Positions 54,956 through 64,000 of a stretch of 64,000 bases of DNA are shown piece by piece. A program made the translations under genes and the position numbers. The stretch lies in the NCBI GenBank assembly GCA_024235595.1, contig JACKMC010000005.1, positions 62,001 through 126,000 on the forward strand, read 5' to 3'. The stretch comes from Zoogloeaceae bacterium (GTDB lineage Bacteria; Pseudomonadota; Gammaproteobacteria; Burkholderiales; Rhodocyclaceae). Every line of letters begins with the position of its first letter. The stretch's first letter is position 1. Under the pieces are notes generated by a model. That model was not told the DNA's origin. It saw nothing but the letters and a program-made list of their open reading frames with translations, and ran no database searches.

Positions 54956-55968
54956 GCAATGCTCTTGTGCAAGGTGTCGAGTGCGCGCGGTCGCTTCCAG
55001 AAGTGCCGCCAACCGCCCGCGCGCAGCGTGAGGCGAAGCGTCGCCCGTTCACATGGCGCGGTGATGCGCAGCTCGTCGATGTGGCCCGCCTTCAGTGCCT
55101 CGAGCGCAGGGGCGAGCCAGTCGCGCTCGATGGCGGCAAGTTCGGTACGCCAGTCGGTCAGGTTCAGGTAGCGAGCCTGGAGCTGAAGTCGTTCAAGGAC
55201 TGCGAGGACGTCGCTGCCGGCCGCTGCGTCGAGATGTTCGGCGCAGCTCGGCGCGACGCCGGCCAGCGTCGCCAGCCCGCGTGCGAGTGTGCCTTCGGCA
55301 TGCACGATAGCGGCGGGACTGCGCAGCGTGCCGGGCGGGGCGCCCGCGCCCCAGAACCAGAGGCTGTTGATCGGGCGTAATCCGGCCGCTTCACGCGCTG
55401 CGTTCACCGGGTGGTTGTGGAGCCAGACCTGGATCTCGTTGCTGAGACGGTGCCACTCGCGCGAATCGGGGCCCTCCGGCATGAAAGGCCCCATCGGCCT
55501 GCCGGCCACCTCCGCGAGGGGGGTGAAGCTGAGCTCCGGCAGGGCGGCGATCCACAGGTACCAGCGGTCCGGCGCGGCTGCCTCGAAGCGGCCCACGTCG
55601 GAAAACGTCTCGTTCAGCCCGTCGACAACCTGCGCGGCCTGCGCTGTGCTGATCTCGAGGCCGCTGGCATCGGCGAGCAGCAGGTGTTCACGGGCGAAAT
55701 GGAGGTTGACCGGATCGGCACAAAGCACCGCGCCACCGCCTGGCGCCACCTGCGCCTCGCCCGCGCGGCGGATTGCGGCGTGCGGCAGGGGTCCGCTCGC
55801 GAGCCCGAACAACTCGCCGAGACAACGCTCGAGCGACTGGGGTGGGGCGGTCTCCAGCCGCGCACGACCGAGAATGCTCTCGAGAGCAGGCAAGGCAAGT
55901 CCGCCAGAGGGGTTGGGAGTGAGCGCGGCAGGCCACAGCAGGTCGGGAATGATCAGGTGATGCGGCAT
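54952..55968 (-). CDS. RpfE-like / cofactor-independent phosphoglycerate mutase-related protein
   Basis: 338 residues. It begins HHLIIPDLLWPAALTPNPSG, with LCADPVNLHFAREHLLLADA, RWYLWIAALPELSFTPLAEV, EWHRLSNEIQVWLHNHPVNA and INSLWFWGAGAPPG. This pattern is that of a family commonly found beside recJ in beta- and gammaproteobacteria, related to the RpfE and phosphoglycerate mutase/alkaline phosphatase fold, though catalytic metal motifs of true mutases are not obvious. Function unknown. Its last base overlaps the recJ start, so it is coupled to recJ. I start at ATG 55968; the 11 upstream codons are dropped because homology begins at PHHLI. Confidence 0.65.
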   Translation of the reverse strand: MPHHLIIPDLLWPAALTPNPSGGLALPALESILGRARLETAPPQSLERCLGELFGLASGPLPHAAIRRAGEAQVAPGGGAVLCADPVNLHFAREHLLLADASGLEISTAQAAQVVDGLNETFSDVGRFEAAAPDRWYLWIAALPELSFTPLAEVAGRPMGPFMPEGPDSREWHRLSNEIQVWLHNHPVNAAREAAGLRPINSLWFWGAGAPPGTLRSPAAIVHAEGTLARGLATLAGVAPSCAEHLDAAAGSDVLAVLERLQLQARYLNLTDWRTELAAIERDWLAPALEALKAGHIDELRITAPCERATLRLTLRAGGWRHFWKRPRALDTLHKSIA

Positions 55969-56105
55969 CGGGAGTTCTCGCGGAGGCGCCGATCTTAGCA
56001 CGCGCTGCCATGGCCCACGCTTTGCGCGCCGCAGCGGCAGCGCCGGGGCAGTTACGGCACAATAGCGGCTTCTTTCGGACTGGCGGGCCCCTTGTGCCCG
56101 GGATC

Positions 56106-57348
56106 ATGCGATACGAATGGCTCGTCGGACTGCGCTACACGCGCTCGCGCAAGCGGGCCCAGGGACGCAATCGTTTCATCTCCTTCATCTCGCTGGTGTC
56201 GATGCTCGGCATCGCGCTTGGGGTGGCGGCCTTGATCACGGTGCTGTCGGTGATGAACGGTTTCCAGGAGGAGTTGCGCAGCCGCATTCTCGGGGTCGCC
56301 TCCCATGTCCAGATTTCAGGCTACGACGGCGCTCTCGACAGTTGGCAACAGGTTGCCGAAGCGGCGCTGAAGAACGCCGATGTGGTCGCCAGCGCGCCCT
56401 TCGTCGAGGAGCAGGGCATGCTCTCGCTGGACGATGCGGTTCGCGGCGTGATCGTGCGTGGCGTGCTTCCCGCCGAAGAAGAGAAGGTCGCCGATTTCGG
56501 CTCCTACATGCGCGCGGGCAAGCTCGATGACCTGCAGCCGGGTGCTTTCGGCATCGTGCTCGGTGCGGAACTCGCCCAGGCGCTGAGGGTGCGCCTCGGC
56601 GAGAAGGTGACGCTGATCGCGCCGCAAGGCCTGGTCACGCCGGCTGCGGTGTTGCCGCGGGTGAAGCAGTTCACCGTGGTCGGGGTGTTCGAGGCAGGGA
56701 TGTTCGAGTTCGATTCCGGCCTCGCGCTCATCCACATGCGTGACGCGCAGGTGCTGTATCGCATGGGTGACCGGGTCTCTGGCGTGCGCCTCAAGCTGGA
56801 CGAACTCTTCGCGGCGCCGCGCGTGGGCGCGCAGCTTGCGGCTTCGCTGGGCGACGTGCGGGTTACCGACTGGACCCGCAGCCATGCCAACTTCTTCCGT
56901 GCGGTTGCGCTGGAAAAGAAGATGATGGCGATCATTCTCTTCCTCATCGTCGCGGTGGCCGCCTTCAATATCGTCTCTACCCTGGTGATGGCGGTACAGG
57001 AGAAATACGCCGATATCGCAATCCTGCGTACCTTGGGGGCTTCGCCGGGATCGATCATGGCGATCTTCGTGCTGCAGGGCACGATCATCGGCTTGGTGGG
57101 GCTTGCCGTGGGAACGCTTGGCGGCATGCTGCTGGCAACCAACCTCGATGTGGTCATTCCGGCGCTCGAGCAGGTGCTCGGCACCACGCTGTGGAACAAG
57201 GAGATCTACTACATTACCGAAATGCCATCCAAGGTGCTGTCTTCCGACGTCATCTCGATCACCAGCGTCTCGTTTTGCCTGACCCTGATCGCCGCACTGT
57301 ATCCAAGCTGGCGCGCGTCGCGGGTCAATCCGGCGGAGGCGCTACGCT

Positions 57349-57356
<8 letters not shown>
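56106..57356 (+). CDS. lolC: Lipoprotein-releasing ABC transporter permease LolC/LolE
   Basis: 416 residues. Layout: TM1 near FISFISLVSMLGIALGVAAL after YEWLVGLRYTRSRKRAQGRN; a ~200-residue periplasmic domain (SSHVQ-like IQISGYDGAL, VIVRGVLPAEEEKVADF); three C-terminal helices including IILFLIVAVAAFNIVSTLVM with the coupling helix EKYADIAILRTLGASPGSIM. That is the LolC/E fold, which extracts lipoproteins from the inner membrane for LolA. There is one permease here instead of separate LolC and LolE, so it may be a homodimer (LolF-like). Start ATG 56106. It overlaps lolD by 8 bases. Confidence 0.9.
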
Positions 57357-58047
<691 letters not shown>

Positions 58048-58201
58048 GCCGTGCCGTGCCGGCTACCTGTCGACCCGGTGGGAGCGGGGGTAAGCCTGCC
58101 GCGCCTTTTTTGCTCAAGAGCTGATCCAAGCGGCCGTTACCGGGAGGGTCTGCATGTCCTGAGTGAAGCGCGGTCGCAAGGCACGCGTTCCGGAGTCGAT
58201 C

Positions 58202-60229
58202 GTGAATACACTTTTTTCGCCAGCTATCGCGTTGCTTAACCGGCTGCGCTATAACGCCAAATTCCTGCTGATCGGATGCGTGCTGCTGCTTGCCAGCGGG
58301 ATTCTCATCGCGCAGTTGTTCTTTCAGGTTCAAAGAGAAGTGCACTTTGTCGAATCGGAGCTCAGGGGCGTGGAGGTGCTTGCCCCGGCGATGAAGGTGC
58401 TCACCCTGATGCAGCAGCATCGCGGCCTTTCATCCGGGCTGCTTGGAGGCAGCGAGGCGCTGCGCCCGGCGGTTGCCACGAAGGCTGCGGCACTCGATTC
58501 GGCGATCACCGAGTTCGAGCGCGCGCTCGCCGGGCCGGGAAGCGGCTTCGGACTCGACCAGACCTGGGCGACGCTCGCGCAGCAGTGGACGCGACTTCGC
58601 AGCGAGGGGCTGACATTGGCCCAGGGCGACAACTTCCGTACCCACACCGCGATGATCAACGGGATGCTCACCTTCATCGGTGATCTCGGCGACCAGTCGA
58701 AGCTCTCGCTCGATCCCGAAGCGTCCTCGTACAACCTGATCGAGCCGATGCTTCGGGTCATTCCCGAAATCACCGAACGGCTTGGAAAGCTCCGTGGCAA
58801 GGGAACCGGCATCATTGCCAAGGGTTCGCTCGAGCGGACGGACGAAGTGGCACTCATATCGCAGATGGCCGAACTCGATCTCGCCCGCGCGGTGATCGAA
58901 GACCGCCTTGGTCGTGCCGCGCGCGAGGCGACGCTCGAGCCCGGAGCGCTCGATCGCGCAAAGGCGGAGATCTCGGCGGCGGTCAGCAAGGTTCGAGAGA
59001 CAAGCAACGATGAAATCCTGTCTCAGCGCTTCGGACTCGCCCCGGCCGCTTTCTTCGACATCGGAACTGCAGCGATCGATACCGTACTACGCAATCTCGA
59101 GGGGGACATCCGTCCCGCAGCGGTGGCTCTGCTGGAGGCGCGAAAGGCCGCAAGCCAGCGGGAACTGTGGCTGACGGTCGGGGGCGCGCTCGTTGCCCTG
59201 GTGCTGGTCGGCTATCTTTTTGTTGGCACTTATCTGTCGATCCTCACCTCGGTCAAGGAATTGTCGGCCGGCGCCTCGCAGCTTGCCCGCGGTGACTACA
59301 CCGCGCGGGTGTCGTTCTCCGCGCGTGACGAATTGGCAATGGTCGCTGGCCAATTCAATGAGATGGCGGCGAGCCTGGCGGGCATTGTCGGGCAGGTGCA
59401 GCGCAGCGCGATGAGCGTGGGCGAAGCGGCTTCCCGCCTGGCGGCTTCGTCGACCCAGGTTGCGCGCGGCTCCGAGCAACAGAGCGAGGCGGCCTCCAGC
59501 ATGGCCGCGGCGATCGAGCAGATGACCGTGGGGATCGACGAGATCACCCGTCATGCCGGTGACGCCCAGGATCAGTCTCAGCAGTCAGGCCAGCTCTCGT
59601 CGGAAGGGCAGGAGGTGGTGCGACGCTCGGTGCTCGAGATGGAACGTATCGCAGCAACGGTCAACGAAGCCGCGGGCGTGATCGAGCAACTCGGCGCGGA
59701 GTCCACTCGCATCAGCGATATCGTCCAGTCGATCCGGGAAATCGCCGACCAGACCAATCTGTTGGCGCTCAACGCGGCAATCGAGGCGGCACGTGCGGGC
59801 GAGACCGGCAGGGGATTCGCGGTGGTGGCCGACGAGGTTCGCAAGCTGGCCGAGCGCACCAGCAAGGCGACCGGGGAGATTACCGCCATGGTGTCGGCGA
59901 TCCAGGAGGGTACCGGCAAGGCGGTGTTGACCATGCAACAGGGCGTAGCGCGGGTGCACGAGGGCGTGGCGCTGACCAGCAAGGCCGGCAACGCAATGCA
60001 TGAGATCAACGATGGCGCTCAGAAGGTGGTCGACTCTGTCAATGACATCAGCAATGCGCTGCGCGAGCAGAGTAGCGCCAGCAATGAGATTGCCCGCAGC
60101 GTCGAGCGCATTGCCCAGATGGCCGAGGAAAACAGCGTCGCGGTACGTGCCACGGCATCGACTGCCGAAGGCCTCGAGACGCTGGCGCGCGAACTTCAAG
60201 GCCAGGTGGAACGCTTCAAGGTCGCTTGA
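58202..60229 (+). CDS. Methyl-accepting chemotaxis protein
   Basis: 675 residues. One N-terminal helix (NAKFLLIGCVLLLASGILIA), a periplasmic sensing domain of ~270 residues that contains QHRGLSSGLLGG, a second helix (LTVGGALVALVLVGYLFVGT), a HAMP domain (LSAGASQLARGDYTARVSF) and a cytoplasmic signalling domain. The signalling tip IREIADQTNLLALNAAIEAA is intact. No CheR-binding pentapeptide is present; the protein ends EGLETLARELQGQVERFKVA. I choose GTG at 58202, with GGAG 6 bases upstream; an earlier in-frame GTG at 58163 lacks one. The ligand is unknown. Confidence 0.9.
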   Translation: MNTLFSPAIALLNRLRYNAKFLLIGCVLLLASGILIAQLFFQVQREVHFVESELRGVEVLAPAMKVLTLMQQHRGLSSGLLGGSEALRPAVATKAAALDSAITEFERALAGPGSGFGLDQTWATLAQQWTRLRSEGLTLAQGDNFRTHTAMINGMLTFIGDLGDQSKLSLDPEASSYNLIEPMLRVIPEITERLGKLRGKGTGIIAKGSLERTDEVALISQMAELDLARAVIEDRLGRAAREATLEPGALDRAKAEISAAVSKVRETSNDEILSQRFGLAPAAFFDIGTAAIDTVLRNLEGDIRPAAVALLEARKAASQRELWLTVGGALVALVLVGYLFVGTYLSILTSVKELSAGASQLARGDYTARVSFSARDELAMVAGQFNEMAASLAGIVGQVQRSAMSVGEAASRLAASSTQVARGSEQQSEAASSMAAAIEQMTVGIDEITRHAGDAQDQSQQSGQLSSEGQEVVRRSVLEMERIAATVNEAAGVIEQLGAESTRISDIVQSIREIADQTNLLALNAAIEAARAGETGRGFAVVADEVRKLAERTSKATGEITAMVSAIQEGTGKAVLTMQQGVARVHEGVALTSKAGNAMHEINDGAQKVVDSVNDISNALREQSSASNEIARSVERIAQMAEENSVAVRATASTAEGLETLARELQGQVERFKVA

Positions 60230-60260
60230 GCCCGCGGCCGCAGGTCGCGTGCCTTGTCGC

Positions 60261-61325
60261 TCAGCCCTTGTTGAGCAGGGCGTCGGAGGCGAGCCGTCCG
60301 GCCGGCGAGCACATCGCAACGATGACCTGCCCCGGTTCGATGAAGAAATCCGCGGGCGGATTGAATATGAACTCGTGGCCCACCCTTACGCCGAGAACGA
60401 TGATCTCTTCGCTGTCGAGGCGCAGCCGGGCGCGGCTTCGGGGCTCGAAATCATCGGGCACCGTGAGCTCTTCGAGCCGGTAGCCCTCTGACGAGCGCAG
60501 CATTTCGTCGAGCAGGGACTGCACGTGCGGGCGCAGCATGCTCGAGGCGATCCGCATGCCACCGGTGAAATCGGGTGACACCACGACATCGGCGCCTGCC
60601 TTGCGGATCTTCTGCACATTGCGCAGTTCCTGGCAGCGCGCCACGACCCGGAGTCGCGGATTGAGCTGCTTCGCGGTAAGCGCGATCATGAGATTGCGGC
60701 TGTCGTCGCCGGTGACTGCGAACACGCCCGCGGCGTCCGTAATGTCGGCTGCGACCAGCAGATCGTCGTCGCTGCCGTCTCCTTGCAGGAAGAGCAGATC
60801 CGGGAAGGCTTCGCGCTGGTCTGCGAAGATGCCCTCGTCGATGTCGATCGCCACGAACTGCCGATGCGTAACCTTGAGTTCATGGGCGACGTTGCGCCCG
60901 ACACGGCCGAAGCCGCAGATGATGTAGTGCTGCCTGAGCTTACCGATCTGCTTTTCCATGCGTCGTCTCCGCAGGGTGTAGTCGAGGTCCCGCTCGAGGA
61001 AAAATACGGCGAGACTGGTGAACAGAAAGGTGACTGCGCCGAAGCCTGCCAGTGAAATGGCGCCGGTGAACAAGCGCGCCGGAAAGCCTTCGATCGGGAC
61101 GACCTCGGCGTAGCCCACGGTAGTGATCGTGATCAGCGTCATGTAGAAGGCGTCCGAGAGATCGGCCTTGCCCTTGCCGACGACAAGAAAGCCGCAGGTG
61201 CCGGTGATCAACAGCAGCACGAGCACGCCCAGCGCCACGTATATGCGCGTCAGGATGCGCCGCAGCTGTGTGGGGTGTCCGCGTGCAGCGGTCCTCGGAG
61301 TCGGCCGCGTGCGCGAGAGTCTCAT
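60261..61325 (-). CDS. Two-helix potassium channel with RCK (TrkA-N) domain
   Basis: 354 residues. TM1 (~27-49, IYVALGVLVLLLITGTCGFL), a pore loop FYMTLITITTVGYAEVVP, TM2 (~85-108) and a TrkA-N/RCK domain with HYIICGFGRVGRNVAHELKV (GxGxxG Rossmann) and a TrkA-C domain. The protein gates K+ through cytosolic ligands. The filter reads TVGYA at residues 69-73 where TVGYG is normal, so the last Gly is replaced by Ala. The ATG at 61325 overlaps the DUF2062 stop (ATGA). Convergent with the chemoreceptor gene. Confidence 0.85.
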   Translation of the reverse strand: MRLSRTRPTPRTAARGHPTQLRRILTRIYVALGVLVLLLITGTCGFLVVGKGKADLSDAFYMTLITITTVGYAEVVPIEGFPARLFTGAISLAGFGAVTFLFTSLAVFFLERDLDYTLRRRRMEKQIGKLRQHYIICGFGRVGRNVAHELKVTHRQFVAIDIDEGIFADQREAFPDLLFLQGDGSDDDLLVAADITDAAGVFAVTGDDSRNLMIALTAKQLNPRLRVVARCQELRNVQKIRKAGADVVVSPDFTGGMRIASSMLRPHVQSLLDEMLRSSEGYRLEELTVPDDFEPRSRARLRLDSEEIIVLGVRVGHEFIFNPPADFFIEPGQVIVAMCSPAGRLASDALLNKG

Positions 61326-61864
61326 GCCTGGCTGCGCCGAATCGCGCGTCGACGCCAGGCGCGGATCAAGTGCCAGCGGTACAGGCCGCGTACCACCAGG
61401 TATCCGGTGCTCGCGAGCGCCGCGGCCATCGCCACCAGGCCGAGCGCGAGCGGTTTGCCAAGCCCGGCCATCCAGTCGATCAGGACGCCCGCCCAACTCG
61501 ACATCGGCAAGGCGCCAAGCTCGGGAGGCGGGGTGAAGACACTGCCGCTGCCGATCAACCATTCGCCGATCCCGAACGCGGCGAGGTAGAGCGGCACGAT
61601 CGTGAAGGGATTGGTGTAGAGCGTGGAGAGCAGCGCCAGCGGCAGGTTGACGCGGAACAGAACGCAGCAGATTGCCGCGCCGAGCATCTGGAAGGGCCCG
61701 GGGATCAGGCCGCAGAAGAGGCCGACCGCCACGGCGCCGGCCGCGGAGTGGCGATTGAGGTGCCAAAGCCGCGGATGCAGCAGAGTATTGCCGAACGGCG
61801 CGAGCCAACGATTCGAGCGAATCGTCTCGGCATCCGGGAGGTGGCTTTTGAGCAGGTTTCTCAT
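61322..61864 (-). CDS. DUF2062 family membrane protein
   Basis: 180 residues. Three hydrophobic segments: AAGAVAVGLFCGLIPGPFQM, PLALLSTLYTNPFTIVPLYL and LALGLVAMAAALASTGYLVV. The pattern 'GLF.G..P.PFQM...A' and 'NPFT..PLY' marks the DUF2062 family, whose function is unknown. The start ATG at 61864 is used because the family begins at MRNLLKSHLP; the long open frame to the right is antisense to comEC. Coupled to the K+ channel gene through ATGA overlap. Divergent from comEC (84 bases). Confidence 0.85.
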   Translation of the reverse strand: MRNLLKSHLPDAETIRSNRWLAPFGNTLLHPRLWHLNRHSAAGAVAVGLFCGLIPGPFQMLGAAICCVLFRVNLPLALLSTLYTNPFTIVPLYLAAFGIGEWLIGSGSVFTPPPELGALPMSSWAGVLIDWMAGLGKPLALGLVAMAAALASTGYLVVRGLYRWHLIRAWRRRAIRRSQA

Positions 61865-61948
61865 GGCGGTTCGGACTCGATTGTAACCGAGGCTGCTTTG
61901 AGACCAGTGGCTTACGCATTCGCGACGACGCAGGATATAGTTGTGGCA

Positions 61949-64000
61949 ATGAATTCCATCGTCATTACATTCGCGATTGGCGTTGGCGCGTTCCAGATGC
62001 AGCCGGAATTGCCCCCTGGCTGGGTCGGGATGCTGCTGGGTGTCTCCTGCCCGTTGTTGGCAGCCGCCAGGCGATTGCTCTCGAGCCGGCCCGTCTGGGG
62101 CCGCGCATCGGTCTTGATCCTGTGCGCCCTGCTGGGCTTCGGGTGGGGGTGGTGGCGAGCCGAGCTGCGCCTTGCGGAGGCCTTGCCGATGAGCGAGGAA
62201 GGGCGCGACGTGTCGGTCCTCGGGGTGATCGACGGGCTGCCCGCGAAGACCGCGAGCGGTGTGCGATTTCCTTTCCTGGTCGAATCCGGACCTTCGTGGT
62301 TGCCGGGTCGGGTATCGCTCGCCTGGTACTTCCCGCGCCGTGCGGGTCTGCCGGTGCCGAACCTGCAGCCCGGGGAACGCTGGGCGCTCCTGGTTCGCCT
62401 CAAGCGTCCTCATGATGGGGTCAACCCTGGCGGGAGCGACCGCACCTTGCGGATGCTCGAAGAAGGGACAAGAGCAAGCGGATATGTGCGCGAGGCGCCC
62501 ACCAACCGGCGTATCGATGCGGCCGCAGCGGGTCTGTCCCAGATGGTGACGCGATTGCGCGGACAGATCCGGGCGCGAATGCTGCAAGGAATGCACGACC
62601 GGACCTGGGCGGGCGTGCTGGTGGCGCTGGCGGTGGGTGACCAGCAGGCGATCAGCGATGAACAGTGGAACCGTTTCCGCCGCCTTGGCATCGTGCATCT
62701 GGTCGTCATCTCCGGCCTGCACGTGACCCTGATCGGCGCATTGGCGTGGTCCCTTGCAGGAGGCCTGTGGCGTCGCAGCCGATGCAGCCTCTATCTGCCT
62801 TCCCAGCACTTCGCCGCGATTGTCGGCGCGCTGAGTGCGAGCGCCTATGCCTTGCTCGCCGGAATGGGCGTATCGGTGCAACGCAGTCTGATCATGCTGC
62901 TGGTCGTCGCGGCGGCGCAGTTGCTGGGCCGAAAGCTTGCGCCCACAACGGTGCTGGGCTGGGCCGTGATGGTCGTCACGATGGTCGACCCCTGGGCGGT
63001 GCTGTCGCCGGGGTTCTGGCTTTCCTTCGGCGCGGTGGCAGTGTTGCTCTACATTTCGTCCGGAGAGCTTGGCAGGCTCGCTGGGTGGCGTGGCCTGATG
63101 CGCGCCCAGTTGGCGATCACCTTGCTGATGGTGCCGTTGCTGCTGATCCTGTTCCAGCAGTTCTCGCTGATCGCGCCGCTGGCCAATGCGCTGGCGATTC
63201 CGGTGGTGAGCATCCTGATCACTCCGCTGGCACTGCTTTACGCAGCGATCCCGTTCGAGCCCATCGGTGCGCTCGCCGATCGCCTGCTGGGCTGGACGAT
63301 GATTCCGCTCGACTGGCTCGCAGCCCTGCCGTTTTCCGTCTGGCAACAGGCTTCGCCGCCGTGGCCGCTGGCGTTCGCGGGACTTGTTGGCGGTGTCTGG
63401 TCGCTGTTGCCGCGTGGAACGCCGGGTCGCGCTGTGGGCTTGCTGGCCTTCGTGCCCTTGCTCGGCTGGAGCCCCGAACGGCCCGATGGAGGGGAATTCC
63501 GGCTGGTTGTCCTCGATGTGGGCCAGGGTCTCGCGGTGCATCTGCAGACAGCTCGGAGGGACTGGCTGTTCGACGCAGGTCCGGCAATACCGGGTGGCGG
63601 CAACGCCGGGCTCAGGGTGGTCGTTCCGTATCTGCGTGCCACGGGGGTCGCGAGGCTCGATACCCTGGTAGTCAGCCATCCCGATCTCGACCACGCGGGC
63701 GGTGCCGCGGCGGTGCTTGCCGCGGTGCCGAGCCGCCGGCGCCTGGTGTCGCCGGGCGATGCACACAGGATGCCCGAGCCGGAGCGATGGGGATACTGCG
63801 AGGCGGGACGCACCGAGTTGCTCGATGGCGTGCGCTTCGAATGGCTGCACCCGCTTGCCGCGGAAGGTGGCGAGCGTGAGCCGCATGGAAACAATCGTTC
63901 CTGCGTGCTCAAGATTACGGGTACATACGGGAGCGCATTGCTCACTGCCGATATCGAGTCGAAAGTGGAGGGCGCGCTTGTCGCGAAGCTCGGCTCCAGG
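61949..64000 (+). CDS. comEC: DNA uptake channel ComEC/Rec2 (partial, 3' end beyond window)
   Basis: At least 684 residues are visible and the frame stays open to the window end. N-terminal region: DUF4131-like (VLGVIDGLPAKTASGVRFPF; LPVPNLQPGERWALLVRLKR). Competence domain: GIVHLVVISGLHVTLIGALA, MGVSVQRSLIMLLVVAAAQL, DPWAVLSPGFWLSFGAVAVL. C-terminal metallo-beta-lactamase domain: LVVLDVGQGLAVHLQT and VVSHPDLDHAGGAAAV (HxDxDH-type), then EPHGNNRSCVLKI and ALLTADIE. This protein carries ssDNA across the inner membrane in natural competence. Start ATG 61949 is the first in the frame. The remainder is off the window. Confidence 0.92.
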   Translation, partial: MNSIVITFAIGVGAFQMQPELPPGWVGMLLGVSCPLLAAARRLLSSRPVWGRASVLILCALLGFGWGWWRAELRLAEALPMSEEGRDVSVLGVIDGLPAKTASGVRFPFLVESGPSWLPGRVSLAWYFPRRAGLPVPNLQPGERWALLVRLKRPHDGVNPGGSDRTLRMLEEGTRASGYVREAPTNRRIDAAAAGLSQMVTRLRGQIRARMLQGMHDRTWAGVLVALAVGDQQAISDEQWNRFRRLGIVHLVVISGLHVTLIGALAWSLAGGLWRRSRCSLYLPSQHFAAIVGALSASAYALLAGMGVSVQRSLIMLLVVAAAQLLGRKLAPTTVLGWAVMVVTMVDPWAVLSPGFWLSFGAVAVLLYISSGELGRLAGWRGLMRAQLAITLLMVPLLLILFQQFSLIAPLANALAIPVVSILITPLALLYAAIPFEPIGALADRLLGWTMIPLDWLAALPFSVWQQASPPWPLAFAGLVGGVWSLLPRGTPGRAVGLLAFVPLLGWSPERPDGGEFRLVVLDVGQGLAVHLQTARRDWLFDAGPAIPGGGNAGLRVVVPYLRATGVARLDTLVVSHPDLDHAGGAAAVLAAVPSRRRLVSPGDAHRMPEPERWGYCEAGRTELLDGVRFEWLHPLAAEGGEREPHGNNRSCVLKITGTYGSALLTADIESKVEGALVAKLGSR

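Noticed and set aside
53345..55171. 608-residue plus-strand open frame opposite recJ
   Set aside because: Antisense to recJ, whose DHH motifs are clear.
61865..63886. Long minus-strand extension upstream of the DUF2062 gene
   Set aside because: Antisense to comEC; the DUF2062 family begins at the ATG at 61864.

Overview
This is a high-GC, gene-dense stretch of a chromosome, most probably from a betaproteobacterium of the Rhodocyclales (Azoarcus/Thauera/Zoogloea type). That placement is inferred from gene content: polyhydroxybutyrate genes (phasin and acetoacetyl-CoA reductase), a PEP-CTERM surface protein, a type II secretion operon, the recJ–rpfE-like pair next to lolCD, and molybdenum-cofactor genes. 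I see no insertion sequences, phage genes, CRISPR arrays or rRNA. One tRNA (Asn) is present.

Layout. 1-4537 (minus): gspC-gspD-gspE-gspF of a type II secretion system, with gspF cut by the window edge. 4838-6765: a Tat-exported PhoX/DUF839 protein preceded by a four-unit Pho-box-like repeat. 6905-11420 (plus): a DinG/YoaA helicase, then mobB-moeA-moaD-moaE. 11492-15452 (minus): a four-gene operon for exported proteins, including a cohesin-like PEP-CTERM protein and a dockerin-ended protein. 15453-16743: mostly without recognisable genes, except a small double-glycine-leader peptide. 16744-22044: phasin, clpB with a candidate heat-shock promoter, a lytic transglycosylase and phbB. 22083-25694 (minus): EamA transporter, NnrD metabolite repair enzyme and CDF metal exporter. 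26006-27124: thiosulfate-type YeeE transporter. 27136-30520 (minus): NYN/LOTUS protein, GNAT, DUF429, alpha/beta hydrolase and an encapsulin-less EncFtn-type ferritin. 30590-34453 (minus): a GGDEF-EAL sensor and a histone-deacetylase-like enzyme. 34616-36086: LigE DNA ligase and a DUF502 protein. 36205-43077 (minus): a transglutaminase / ATP-grasp / alpha-E / DUF2126 cluster. 43317-49920 (plus): M20 amidohydrolase, MFS transporter, large ABC permease and RmuC. 49929-51378 (minus): moaA and tRNA-Asn. 51481-58047: AsmA-like protein, recJ with an rpfE-like gene, lolC and lolD. 58202-64000: chemoreceptor, K+ channel, DUF2062 protein and the 5' part of comEC.

The genes group into themes. One is export and the cell surface: T2SS, PEP-CTERM/cohesin/dockerin, LolCD and a lytic transglycosylase. 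Others are molybdenum cofactor synthesis (mobB, moeA, moaD, moaE, moaA), carbon storage (phasin, phbB), and DNA uptake and repair (comEC, ligE, recJ, rmuC, dinG). The least understood parts are the cohesin/dockerin surface operon, the transglutaminase/ATP-grasp cluster, the orphan double-glycine peptide and the ferritin-like gene without its encapsulin. All functional calls come from reading translated sequence by eye; no database search was run.
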